Below, one piece after another: positions 42,620-52,100 of a DNA stretch of 64,000 nt (positions are counted from its first letter, which is position 1; every line of letters begins with the position of its first letter). Source of the DNA: Bacteroidia bacterium Ga0077558 (lineage in GTDB: Bacteria; Bacteroidota; Bacteroidia; Chitinophagales; Chitinophagaceae); contig LNFJ01000014.1 of assembly GCA_001464625.1 (NCBI GenBank), positions 51,989-115,988 of the forward strand, given 5' to 3'. The notes beneath the pieces were generated by a model. The model ran no database searches and was not told the origin of the DNA. It worked only from the letters and a program-made list of their open reading frames with translations. A program made the translations under genes and the position numbers.

Positions 42620-44221
42620 ATGGTTAAACAAATGGAAATCAAACGCTTTGCCAAAGGGGTCGAAATCGCCAAAGCAAAAAGTACCAATAACTGTGTGATC
42701 TACACAAGGGTTTCTACAAAAGAACAGGCAGATACCAATATGAGTCTGGAAACCCAGAAAAAGGGTTGTGAAGCCTATGTACTGAAATATGGGTACAATG
42801 TACTGGCCTACTTCGGTGGCACCTACGAGAGCGCCCAAACGGATGAAAGGAAGGAGTTTAAAAGAATGATCGAGTTCTGTAAAAAGCAGAAAACCAAAGT
42901 GTCTTACATTGTTGTGTACAGTCTGGAACGTTTCAGCCGCACTGGCGATAATGCCATCTGGCTCTCTCGCCAGCTTCGGGGATTAGGTATTTCCATTATT
43001 TCTGTTTCACAGCCAATTGATACCTCCAATCCTTCGGGGGTGTTACAACAAAATATCTTGTTTCTGTTCAGCCAGTATGACAACGACCTGCGTAAACAGA
43101 AGTCAATGGATGGCACCAAGGAAAAACTGATTAATGGTATCTGGTGTACCCGACCACCAAGAGGCTACGATACGGTTAAAAGAAACGGGGAGCGATTTAT
43201 TGAAATCAATGATACAGGTAAACTGCTGCGAAAAGCTTTTCTTTGGAAGGCGCAGGAACAACTTACCCACTCGGAAATTGTAAAACGTTTAGCAGCATCG
43301 GGATTGAAAATTACTATCAAAACCTTACATGCTGTTTTTACCAATCCTTTCTATTGCGGGATGTTATCACATAGTGCGTTGGGTGGTGAACTGGTTAAGG
43401 GCAAACATGAGCCGCTGGTATCTCAGGAAATCTTTCTGAAGGTAAACGACATCAAACCACGTAACTACGGAAAGCTGAAAAATGAGAAGTATACAAACAC
43501 CCCTTTGAAAGGGCTGCTGAAATGCGAAACCTGCGGCGAACTCATGCGGGGCTATATCGTAAAAAAGAAGGGACTATATTACTACAAGTGTAACAGCGAT
43601 AAAAAATGTGGCTGTAATAAGAGTGCTAAAGACCTGCATAATCAGTTCCAGGGTATTCTGGAAGAACTCACCCTGGAGGAAAAGTATGTAGACGTTTTTA
43701 AAGATCAATTGAGGCTTATTTATACAGAACTGAACGCAAATAAAGACAAAGCAAATGCGGAGTTTCAGCAGCAAATAAATGAGGTAGAAACAAAGCTGGA
43801 ACGCCTGGAAGAACGCTTCATTAACGAGGAAATCAAGCCCGATTTGTACGAGAAATTTGCCAAAAAATTCAGGCAGGAAAAGCAGGCTATTGAGGAAAAT
43901 ATGAAAGGTTGTCCGGTAAGCGGGTCGAACCTTGATTACTTTATCAATCGTTCAGTGGAAATTTCGACAGAACTCCCGTCCCTGTGGGCTTCCAGCGATT
44001 ACAGCAATAAACAAAAGCTGCAAAATCTCATCTTTCCGGAAGGAATCTACTATAACAAGAAAAAAGACGAAAGTCGAACCACAAAAGTAAATTCAGTCTT
44101 CCTCCAGATTGCCCGCCTGAAGCAGGTTTCAGGGGAAAATGAAAAGGGACTTCAAGCGGAAAAACCGCTGAAGTCCCTCTGGGTAGTCCCGACAGGAATC
44201 GAACCTGTATCAAAAGTTTAG
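42620..44221 (+). CDS. Large serine recombinase (integrase of the element)
   Basis: This 533-residue recombinase has a resolvase domain with catalytic Ser32 in IYTRVSTKEQ and ERFSRTGDNAIW. Then follow a recombinase domain (KAFLWKAQEQLTHSEIVKRL), a zinc ribbon (LKCETCGELM ... YKCNSDKKCGC), and a coiled coil (about 375-430). The last 20 or so codons lie in the terminator of the tRNA-Arg gene, and the end (VVPTGIEPVSKV, stop at 44219-44221) is read in the tRNA sequence. So the 3' end of this gene sits at the attachment site. Large serine integrases insert elements by site-specific recombination. Confidence 0.95.
   Translation: MVKQMEIKRFAKGVEIAKAKSTNNCVIYTRVSTKEQADTNMSLETQKKGCEAYVLKYGYNVLAYFGGTYESAQTDERKEFKRMIEFCKKQKTKVSYIVVYSLERFSRTGDNAIWLSRQLRGLGISIISVSQPIDTSNPSGVLQQNILFLFSQYDNDLRKQKSMDGTKEKLINGIWCTRPPRGYDTVKRNGERFIEINDTGKLLRKAFLWKAQEQLTHSEIVKRLAASGLKITIKTLHAVFTNPFYCGMLSHSALGGELVKGKHEPLVSQEIFLKVNDIKPRNYGKLKNEKYTNTPLKGLLKCETCGELMRGYIVKKKGLYYYKCNSDKKCGCNKSAKDLHNQFQGILEELTLEEKYVDVFKDQLRLIYTELNANKDKANAEFQQQINEVETKLERLEERFINEEIKPDLYEKFAKKFRQEKQAIEENMKGCPVSGSNLDYFINRSVEISTELPSLWASSDYSNKQKLQNLIFPEGIYYNKKKDESRTTKVNSVFLQIARLKQVSGENEKGLQAEKPLKSLWVVPTGIEPVSKV
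44137..44178 (-). terminator. Terminator of tRNA-Arg, inside the recombinase gene
   Basis: GGGACTTCAAGCGG (44147-44160) and CCGCTGAAGTCCC (44165-44177) form a strong hairpin. On the minus strand it follows the tRNA by about 7 bases and is followed by TTTTCATTTT. The hairpin is at the same time coding sequence for the recombinase C-terminus on the plus strand. Confidence 0.8.
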
Positions 44222-44255
44222 GAAACTTCTATTCTATCCATTGAACTACGGGACC
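44182..44255. other. Element/chromosome junction (att region)
   Basis: The change from island genes to housekeeping genes, the integrase gene ending in the tRNA gene, and the position on the tRNA 3' side put the right attachment site in or just beside this tRNA. The exact crossover is not visible, since the other end of the element (with a second copy of the tRNA 3' part) is outside the window. Confidence 0.65.
44184..44255 (-). tRNA. tRNA-Arg (anticodon CCT), integration site
   Basis: The minus strand reads GGTCCCG at the 5' end, which pairs with CGGGACT at the 3' end, followed by discriminator A and CCC. The T arm is ACAGGTTCGATTCCTGT. The anticodon arm GAAGT-TTCCTAA-ACTTT contains CCT, which reads AGG. 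CCA is not encoded exactly. The element lies on the 3' side of the tRNA, the usual arrangement for tRNA-targeting elements. Confidence 0.93.
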
Positions 44256-44272
44256 GGTATAAAACAGGAGGG

Positions 44273-44280
44273 CAAAAATA
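44273..44280 (-). promoter_or_regulatory. Candidate -7 element TATTTTTG for tRNA-Arg
   Basis: TATTTTTG fits TAnnTTTG on the minus strand and lies 17 bases before the tRNA 5' end. No convincing -33 element is present. Confidence 0.45.
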
Positions 44281-44356
44281 ACAGTTTTGCAATAAACTAT
44301 CGGGTTCTTTATAGATAGTCCCTGTAAAATTTTATCTTTCCGTATAATATTTTACT

Positions 44357-44815
44357 ATGAAAAAAATATTACTCTTTGGCTTTTTCGTTAGCATTTTGTC
44401 GCAACAACATTTGCGGGCACAATCCGCAGCCAATAAACCAGTACTTAACCATATTGCTATTTATGTGGTTGATCTGAAAAAAAGTACTTTCTTCTACCAG
44501 CAAGTAATTGGCCTGGATACAATTCCCGAGCCTTTTCATGATGGTAAACATACTTGGTTCAGTATTGGAATTAAAAGTCACCTGCACCTGATACAGGGTG
44601 CCGCTGCTTTTACTGAACATCCAAAGAACAGCCATTTATGTTTTAGTGTCGGTTCCGTAGACCTTTTCATTGCAACCCTCAAAAAAAATAATATTGAGTA
44701 TGAGAACTGGGTAGGCGAAAAGAATGCTGTTACTACCCGTGTGGATGGGGTAAAACAACTCTATTTTAAAGATCCCGATGGTTACTGGGTGGAGATTAAT
44801 GACGCCAAAGAGTAA
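44357..44815 (+). CDS. Secreted VOC/glyoxalase-family protein
   Basis: A signal peptide (MKKILLFGFFVSILS...RAQ) precedes one VOC domain of about 125 residues: LNHIAIYVVDLKKSTFFYQQ, then GLDTIPEP, HLHLIQG, HLCFSV, and the C-terminal YFKDPDGYWVEIND. The metal-binding set H (NHIAI), H/E and E (WVEIND) seems present. Members are metal-dependent lyases or dioxygenases with varied substrates, so the reaction is unknown. Export to the periplasm is unusual for a glyoxalase but seen in this phylum. Confidence 0.9.
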   Translation: MKKILLFGFFVSILSQQHLRAQSAANKPVLNHIAIYVVDLKKSTFFYQQVIGLDTIPEPFHDGKHTWFSIGIKSHLHLIQGAAAFTEHPKNSHLCFSVGSVDLFIATLKKNNIEYENWVGEKNAVTTRVDGVKQLYFKDPDGYWVEINDAKE

Positions 44816-44839
44816 AAAAGCATATTTCTTGTAAGACCT

Positions 44840-44847
44840 TATCTTTG
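44840..44847 (+). promoter_or_regulatory. Candidate promoter TATCTTTG of the TPR gene
   Basis: TATCTTTG matches the -7 consensus and lies 19 bases before the ATG at 44867. It is followed by GCCCCCC, as at the recR promoter. Confidence 0.5.
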
Positions 44848-44866
44848 CCCCCCTTAATTAAATGAA

Positions 44867-45517
44867 ATGAAGTTTTATAACTTATTGATTAAATACCGTC
44901 TCTGGGTTGGCCTTGTGTTGATTGCTACCGGTATTTATGTAAACTACGCTGCCGAGTTCTGGCCTGCTCTCCCTTTATATCTTGTTGGTGTAATACTAAT
45001 ATTGGGTCATTTTTTCTTTGGGCCCCTACGGTTGATCCAAACCTATATGGAAGAAGGCGATATGGATGGTGCAGAAAAAGTGTTGAATTCGGTAAAATAC
45101 CCTAACCTGTTGTACAAACCTATCCGTTCTGTTTATTATACTCTTCAGGGAAATATTGCTATGATGAAGCAAGACTTTGTGAGAGCAGAAAAAAGTATGA
45201 AGAAGGGGCTTGACTTAGGTATGCCAATGAAAGAAGCAGAAGGAGCCAGCATGTTGCAGATGGGAATGCTGATGATGCAAAAAAATGATCTGAAGCAGGC
45301 TGAAAGTTATATCCGTGGTGCTATTCGTAAAGGATTGCCAGATAAAGAAAATGAAGCAGCTGCTTATTTACAGATGTGCAGTATTATGATGAACAAAAGA
45401 GAATTCCGTGCCGCTAAAGATTTTTTTAGAAAATGTAAGGCATTAAAACCAACTACACCTCAGATCGTTGATCAGATAAAGCAAATTGAAAAATATATTT
45501 CGAGAATGCCGGGATAA
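44867..45517 (+). CDS. TPR protein with two N-terminal membrane helices
   Basis: In 216 residues, two membrane helices (LWVGLVLIATGIYVNYA, about 12-28, and LPLYLVGVILILGHFFFG, about 35-52) precede about four tetratricopeptide-type repeats (GDMDGAEKVLNSV, QDFVRAEKSMKKGLDLG, NDLKQAESYIRGAIRKG, REFRAAKDFFRKCKAL). It probably serves as a scaffold at the inner membrane. No partner is evident from neighbours. Confidence 0.85.
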   Translation: MKFYNLLIKYRLWVGLVLIATGIYVNYAAEFWPALPLYLVGVILILGHFFFGPLRLIQTYMEEGDMDGAEKVLNSVKYPNLLYKPIRSVYYTLQGNIAMMKQDFVRAEKSMKKGLDLGMPMKEAEGASMLQMGMLMMQKNDLKQAESYIRGAIRKGLPDKENEAAAYLQMCSIMMNKREFRAAKDFFRKCKALKPTTPQIVDQIKQIEKYISRMPG

Positions 45518-45637
45518 TAATCTTTTAAGTGCTTTCAGGAAAACAAGTATTAACAATCTGCTTTCTTTAACTTTTCTGTATTTTTAATTGATAAAAACAA
45601 GTGATTTTTTTATATTACAATTATAAAATTCACTGCC

Positions 45638-46480
45638 ATGAGCAAGTTTTTATTTTTGCTGTCTATTCTTTTTTACTATTCTCCTGTAAAAACACAAAAC
45701 ACAACTCCTTTATTACTTACAAAGGGTGCTGAACTTGAATATCAGACCTTTAGTTCAAGACCTAAAGGTTTTGGGAAGCTGGAACTTTATGAAGTAACCC
45801 GTATCACATTAACTGTTACAGATGTAAAAGACAGTAACGGTATAAAATATGCCTATATAAACAAAACAGGTAAAGCAATAGAAAGGTCTGAACAAAACCG
45901 GTATGAGAAAAAATATATAGTCGTTCAGGAAAATAATAAGCTAAGGATACCCAAAGATCTTTTCTCTATAGATACTGTTTATCTCTCAGATAGATACCCT
46001 GAGCTCAAGAAAGGTAAAGGCTTCCATGCAGTTATGCAAATGAAGGATCAGAGTTATATTGTCTCCGATCTTAATGCTCAGGAAAAAGGGATATTTAACT
46101 ATTCGTCCGGCTCAGATGAAATACTAGTAAAATCTAGAGAATTTATTGTTGAAGGGCCGCAATACCGGCGTCAAGCTGGAGATGAAATTTATTACGGTGG
46201 AATTTTAAGAACTAATGATTACACTTTACAAATTTCTTCAATTGAAGTAAAATCTGAAGGTAATACAACATTCAAGGTTCGGGCCGGCTCCTTTAAATGT
46301 CATAAACTTACTGTAAGTTCTAAAATAAAAGTCAAAGGTGCCGGTTTGATTGCTTCTTTAATGAAAGGTGAAACTGCTACTACTGTATATTATTCTCCGG
46401 AAATAGGGATATTAAAAACAGAGGATATAAGTGGGAAAAATCAAACTGGTTATATAGAGTTAATTCGAATAAAAAGATAA
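45638..46480 (+). CDS. Secreted hypothetical protein (DUF3108-like)
   Basis: A signal peptide (MSKFLFLLSILFYYSPVKTQ) is followed by about 260 beta-rich residues: LLTKGAELEYQTFSSRPKGF, TRITLTVTDVKDSNG, then late in the protein FKVRAGSFKCHKLTVSSKIK and TTVYYSPEIGILKTEDISG. The ending (antigen-like VRAGSFKC.. and YSPEIGILK) is typical of a Bacteroidota periplasmic family related to DUF3108. The function is unknown. It is followed by a strong terminator. Confidence 0.8.
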   Translation: MSKFLFLLSILFYYSPVKTQNTTPLLLTKGAELEYQTFSSRPKGFGKLELYEVTRITLTVTDVKDSNGIKYAYINKTGKAIERSEQNRYEKKYIVVQENNKLRIPKDLFSIDTVYLSDRYPELKKGKGFHAVMQMKDQSYIVSDLNAQEKGIFNYSSGSDEILVKSREFIVEGPQYRRQAGDEIYYGGILRTNDYTLQISSIEVKSEGNTTFKVRAGSFKCHKLTVSSKIKVKGAGLIASLMKGETATTVYYSPEIGILKTEDISGKNQTGYIELIRIKR

Positions 46481-46505
46481 TCCTATTTTAAAATAAAAAA
46501 AAAAT

Positions 46506-46540
46506 AAAGGCTGGCAAAGTTTATTGTCAGCCTTTTTTAT
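46506..46540 (+). terminator. Rho-independent terminator after the secreted protein gene
   Basis: AAAGGCTGGCAA (46506-46517) pairs with TTGTCAGCCTTT (46524-46535) with one G-T pair, followed by TTTAT. A poly-A run precedes it (46494-46504), so it may also work in the reverse direction. Confidence 0.85.
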
Positions 46541-46575
46541 TTCAAATAATTATCTTGTAACTCTAAATTGGCTAT

Positions 46576-48492
46576 ATGAAAAAATTTGTTCTCGTATTTC
46601 TGCTCGTTGCTTTTGTATTCCATTCCTATTGTCAACAGGCGAAGGGCAAAATAGAAACATCTATAATCCCTCTGCCAACCTCATTAATTGTTAATAACGG
46701 TTCATTTAAATTATCTCCTGCATTGACTGTTATTGTACCTAAAAAAGATGAAATAAAAAAAATTGCTGACCAATTTATAAAACAGGTAATAGCAGCTACC
46801 GGCTACAAAATAACAATGAAGGAAGGTACTGGTACAGTAGCCAATTCCATTTCATTTTTACTATCAACAGATAATAATATACCTGATGAAGGCTACCGGT
46901 TAAAAGTGAACAGTACAGGGGTTACACTTACGGCAAAAAATCCTGCTGGTATTTTTTATGGCGTACAAACATTGTTACAGCTATTGCCTCCCGATATACA
47001 ACGTAAATTTCCTGCTGACCATAAAGAGTGGAATATACCTGCTGTCACCATTGAAGACTATCCCCGATTTGGTTGGAGAGGTTTAATGCTGGATGTATCC
47101 CGTCACTTTTTTACTGTAGCCGAAGTAAAAGAGTATATCGACCAGATGGCGAAATACAAATTCAACCTGTTGCATTTACATCTTACTGACGACCAGGGCT
47201 GGCGCCTTGAAATAAAAAGCTTACCCAAACTTACCGAAGTAGGTGCATGGCGAGTAGAACGAACAGGCACATTCGGCAGACTATCCAAACCAGAGCCCGG
47301 TGAAAAAGCCACCTATGGTGGTTTCTATACACATGAAGACATTAAAGAATTAGTGAAGTATGCAGCAGATCGTTTTGTCAATATCCTTCCGGAAGTTGAC
47401 GTACCCGGTCACAGCCTTGCAGCCCTTGCTTCATACCCTGAGTTGTCATGTACACCCGGCGAATATTATGTAAGTCCCGGCGACCAGTTTATGATATGGC
47501 CCGGCGGTGGCCAACATTTTTACGGCACATTGGACAACACTATTTGCCCTGCTATTGAAAAGAACTATGAGTTTTTGGATAAAGTGTTTACAGAAGTAGC
47601 ACAACTCTTTCCTTTTGGATACATACATATGGGCGGCGATGAAACGGCAAGAAATTTTTGGGAAAAGAGTGAGCCAATAAAAGCATTAATGAAAAAAGAA
47701 AACTTAAAAGACCTGGATGAAGTACAAAGCTATTTTGTAAAACGGGTGGAGAAGATCATCAACAGCAAGGGCAAAAAAATGATCGGCTGGGATGAAATTT
47801 TGGATGGCGGATTAGCACCTAATGCAGCAGTAATGAGCTGGCGGGGAATGAAAGGCGGCATTGAAGCAGCTAAACTGGGACATGAAGTAGTAATGAGTCC
47901 AACCGATTTTGCGTATATAGATTATATGCAGGGCGATGCTTCCATTGAACCTCCTGTGTATGCATCACTGCGGTTAAAAAAAACTTACCAGTTTGAACCG
48001 CTGCCAGAAGGAGTTGATGCCAAGTTAATTAAAGGCGGACAGGCTAATTTGTGGACAGAACAGGTGTACAATACCCGGCACATGCAATATATGACATGGC
48101 CCAGAGCTTTTGCCATTGCAGAAGCACTTTGGTCGCCAAAAGAAAAAAGAAACTGGAGTGATTTTGCTAAAAGAGTGGAGCATCATTTTGGAAGATTAGA
48201 AACAGCAAACGTAAAATATTCACCGGCGATATACGACCCTATCGTTTCTGTTAGTAAAAAAGACACCGCCACAATACTGGTAAAATTAGATACAGAAATT
48301 GAAGGCTTGTCCATTCATTACAGTTTCGATAACTCTTTTCCAGATAATTTTTATCCGGCATATAAAGAACAGCTTACCGTACCAAGAGATGCTACAACCA
48401 TGAAGTTAATCACCTACCGGAATAATAAACCAATTGGAAGAATGATGGTGCTTACATTAGCAGAGTTGAAAAAGAGAGCAGGGATAAAGTGA
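46576..48492 (+). CDS. Beta-N-acetylhexosaminidase, family GH20
   Basis: A 638-residue secreted enzyme has a signal peptide (MKKFVLVFLLVAFVFHSYC), a GH20b N-terminal domain (about 30-150) and a GH20 TIM barrel (about 155-505) with RFGWRGLMLDVSRHF, HLTDDQGWR and the catalytic pair in HMGGDETARNFW (Asp355, Glu356). The C-terminal part has a chitobiase-like domain (IEGLSIHYSFDN). It removes terminal N-acetylglucosamine from chitin oligomers or glycoproteins, with the substrate acetamido group as nucleophile. It is transcribed alone. Confidence 0.96.
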   Translation: MKKFVLVFLLVAFVFHSYCQQAKGKIETSIIPLPTSLIVNNGSFKLSPALTVIVPKKDEIKKIADQFIKQVIAATGYKITMKEGTGTVANSISFLLSTDNNIPDEGYRLKVNSTGVTLTAKNPAGIFYGVQTLLQLLPPDIQRKFPADHKEWNIPAVTIEDYPRFGWRGLMLDVSRHFFTVAEVKEYIDQMAKYKFNLLHLHLTDDQGWRLEIKSLPKLTEVGAWRVERTGTFGRLSKPEPGEKATYGGFYTHEDIKELVKYAADRFVNILPEVDVPGHSLAALASYPELSCTPGEYYVSPGDQFMIWPGGGQHFYGTLDNTICPAIEKNYEFLDKVFTEVAQLFPFGYIHMGGDETARNFWEKSEPIKALMKKENLKDLDEVQSYFVKRVEKIINSKGKKMIGWDEILDGGLAPNAAVMSWRGMKGGIEAAKLGHEVVMSPTDFAYIDYMQGDASIEPPVYASLRLKKTYQFEPLPEGVDAKLIKGGQANLWTEQVYNTRHMQYMTWPRAFAIAEALWSPKEKRNWSDFAKRVEHHFGRLETANVKYSPAIYDPIVSVSKKDTATILVKLDTEIEGLSIHYSFDNSFPDNFYPAYKEQLTVPRDATTMKLITYRNNKPIGRMMVLTLAELKKRAGIK

Positions 48493-48566
48493 GTCCGAAG
48501 TCTTGAGTTAGGAGTCCGGAAACATCAACATAATGTCATACAGAAACAGCTTTTGACTCTGAAGAG

Positions 48567-49064
48567 CTAATGAATTTTAGTAAGTGTTTCTTGTCCACCT
48601 GGCCATTGACCAAACATCTCTTCTACCTTTTGAAAACGATAGGTAAAAATTTGTTTGAGCTTGTTTCTTACAAATATTCCATTAGCAATATTTCCTAAAA
48701 AACCCAGCGGATTTTTATAATGCACAATATCTGTCATTTCAACGCCACCCGGTATTGCTTTGAAATGATGTTGATGATGCCACAATGCATAAGGACCGAA
48801 ACGTTGTTCGTCAATAAAATATTCCTTGTCTTTTACCTGGGTTATTTCTGTCATCCAGTATAGTGGAATTCCAAGCACCGGTTTTACGGTGTATTCAATA
48901 ATCTGCCCGGCATACATGATATCGCCATGGTGTTTGGAAATAACTTTAAAGCCCATGTTATCCGGTGTAATAGCTTGCAGATTCGCCGGATTAGAGAAAA
49001 AATCCCAGGCTCTTTCCAATGAAATGGGAATTTTTTGTACAGTTTTAATGGAATGTGTTGCCAT
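48567..49064 (-). CDS. SRPBCC-family (polyketide cyclase/START-like) protein
   Basis: I use the ATG at 49062-49064 (MATHSIKTVQK) because the longer frame from 49103 has no family resemblance in its first 13 residues. The 165 residues begin with the typical IPISLERAWDFFSNPANLQ. YAGQIIEYTVKPVLGIPLYW, VEMTDIVHYKNPLGFLG and a final helix follow. This is the SRPBCC family often annotated as cell-division inhibitor-like, hydrophobic-ligand binding. It is divergent from the helicase gene. Confidence 0.88.
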   Translation of the reverse strand: MATHSIKTVQKIPISLERAWDFFSNPANLQAITPDNMGFKVISKHHGDIMYAGQIIEYTVKPVLGIPLYWMTEITQVKDKEYFIDEQRFGPYALWHHQHHFKAIPGGVEMTDIVHYKNPLGFLGNIANGIFVRNKLKQIFTYRFQKVEEMFGQWPGGQETLTKIH

Positions 49065-49124
49065 GGAGATTATTGGTTTAAATTCGTTTGAACAACGATT
49101 CACAATAAGAAAAGTTCACTTGCA

Positions 49125-52100
49125 ATGTCATTTAATAAAGAAAGATTAGAAAGTAAATTTAAAGAGGAATACGAAAGGCTAAATGAAAAGCAGCGCATTG
49201 CCGTTGATACTATCGAAGGGCCGGTGATGGTAATAGCCGGACCTGGCACTGGCAAAACACAGATACTGGCCAGTCGCATAGGAAAAATATTATTAGATAC
49301 GGATGCGCAACCCGAAAATATTCTTTGTCTTACTTATACCGATGCCGGGGTAGTGGCCATGCGCAAACGATTATTAAACTTTATCGGTCCCGATGCCTAT
49401 AAAGTAAACATCTACACTTTCCATGCATTTTGCAATGATGTAATTCAGGAAAATTTATCGCTGTTTGAAAAAACAGCTCTTGACCCCGTTTCTGATCTGG
49501 AAAAAATTCAGTTCTTTAAAGAACTGATTGATTCATTTCCTAAAAATCATTCCTTAAAAAGATACAGAGGTGATGTATATTTTGAGATCAACAACCTGCA
49601 ATCATTGTTCAGCAACATGAAAAAAGAAGGCTGGACTCCTGCATTCATCAACCAAAAAATAGATGAATACCTCGCCGACCTGCCAACAAGAGATGAATTT
49701 ATTTATAAAAGAAAATACAAAGAGTTTAATGCCGGTGATCTGAAGCGGGATAAAATACAGGAAGAACAGGAACGGATGGATAAACTCCGGGCTGCCGTAG
49801 GAGAATTTGATCGCTTTCAACAATTAATGCGAAAAAAGAACCGCTATGATTTTGATGACATGATAAACTGGGTCATCAAAGCATTTGAAGAAAATAAGAA
49901 CCTGCTCGCCAACTACCAGGAAAAATATCAATACATATTGGTAGATGAATACCAGGATACCAGCGGTACACAAAACAGGCTGGTAGAATTATTGATCAGC
50001 TATTGGGAAAAACCCAATGTATTTGTAGTGGGTGATGATGACCAGAGTATCTATCGTTTTCAAGGTGCCAATGTTGAAAATATGCTGGACTTTGCCAGCA
50101 ACTATCAAAAAGATCTGCTCACCGTTGTATTAACCAATAATTATCGATCTACACAACCAATACTAGATGTTTCAAAAACGCTGATCAACCGGAACGATGA
50201 AAGACTGGTTAATAAAATTGACGGTCTGAGTAAAGAGCTGCTTTCAAGCAGAAAAGAATTGGTCTCTCTCAAAAATCCTCCACACATCCGGGAATACGAC
50301 ACCCAGCGACAAGAAATGATCGGTATTGCCAAACAGGTTCAGGATTTAGTAGCACAACAAGTTGCTCCGGGAAGAATCGGCATTATTTATAAAGAAAATA
50401 AATACGGCGAAGAACTGGCGCAATATTTCAAGCTGCTGAATATTCCAGTATACAGCAAACGACATTTGAATATTCTGGAATTGCCACTGGGACAAAAAAT
50501 AATGCTGGTATTAAAGTACCTCGCATCAGAGCATGATATTTCATATAGCGGCGATGAAATGCTATTTGAAATTTTACACTTCGATTGGTTTGGTATTCCA
50601 TCTATTGAAATAGCAAAGATCAGCATGGAAGTAGCTGAGAAAAGATATAAAGATGATAAGACTTCCATTCGCCAATTATTGGTTGAAAAATCATTGGCTC
50701 CTGCCAAAGATCTTTTTAGCAGCAACCTTCATGAAGGTTTGAAAAAAACATCCGCCATAATTGGGCAATTAGTTTCGGATGTTTCTAATGTAACGCTTCA
50801 GCATTTATTTGAAAGTATAATCAGGGAAGCTGGTGTACTTAGTCATATTATGCAAAGCCCCGACAAACATTGGCAATTACAAATACTTACGGGCCTGTTT
50901 GATTTTGTAAAAGATGAAACACATCGAAACCCAACATTAAATCTCCAGGGATTTGTGAACCTGATCGAGATGATGGAAAAAGAAGACATCAAATTACCAT
51001 TGGTGCAGGTAAGCGGCAGTGATAAAGGTGTAAACCTGATGACAGCTCACGGCTCCAAAGGATTGGAATTTGAATATGTATTGCTCGTTGGCTGTAATTC
51101 TTCTTTCTGGGAAAAGAAAAGAAAACCCGGTGGTGGTTATAAATTACCGGACACCATGTTTACATCACAACCAGCCTCGAATGACGAAGAAGAGCTACGC
51201 AGATTATTTTATGTAGCCTTAACAAGAGCAGAACAACATCTTTATATTTCTTACAGCAAATTCAAAAATGATGGCAAAGAACTAGAGCCATCCATGTTTA
51301 TTGCAGAAATACAGGACGAACATCAACTTCCAATAGAAAAAATAATTATCGATACCGAAGTATTATCTCAATTTGCAGCCTTACATTTTGCCGAATCAGA
51401 AGCACCAGAAATAGAAAAAATTGAAGAAGAGTTTATCGGTCACCTCTTGGATAAGTTTGTAATGAACGTAACAGCGTTGAACAATTACCTAAAATGCCCA
51501 TTAGAGTTTTATTTTAAAAATTTAGTTCGTATACCTTCGCCAAAAAATGAGGCTACCGAATTTGGTTCAGCTGTTCACCATGCATTGGAGAAATTATTCC
51601 GCAAAATGCAGGATGGCAAAACAAATACGTTTGAATCAAAAAAAGAATTTATTAGCGATTTTGTGTGGTATATAGAACGACATAGAGAAAGTTTTACTAA
51701 AGAACAATTTTCCCGTCGCCTCGAATACGGACAGGAAGTATTGAGCAATTACTATGATAAATACATTAATAACTTTAATAAAATTGTAGCCATCGAACGT
51801 CGAATTAAAACAGTTTATAAAGATGTGCCGTTAAAAGGTGCCTTAGATAAATTAGAATTTGATGGAAAGTCAGTAAATGTTGTTGATTATAAATCCGGCG
51901 ACCCCGACAAAGGCATTCCGAAAACTAAAGGGCCATCAGACAAAGAACCGAATGGCGGCGATTACTGGCGGCAAGCTGTTTTCTATAAAATACTCGTAGA
52001 TAATTACGAGCAGAAAGATTGGAAAGTAGTAAGCACCGAATTTGATTTTATAGAACCTGACAAAAAGAAAAACTATCGAAAAGAAAAAGTAGTTATTTCT

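Noticed and set aside
44137..44178. Hairpin as recombinase terminator
   Set aside because: It lies inside the recombinase frame and its T-rich side is on the minus strand, so it serves the tRNA.
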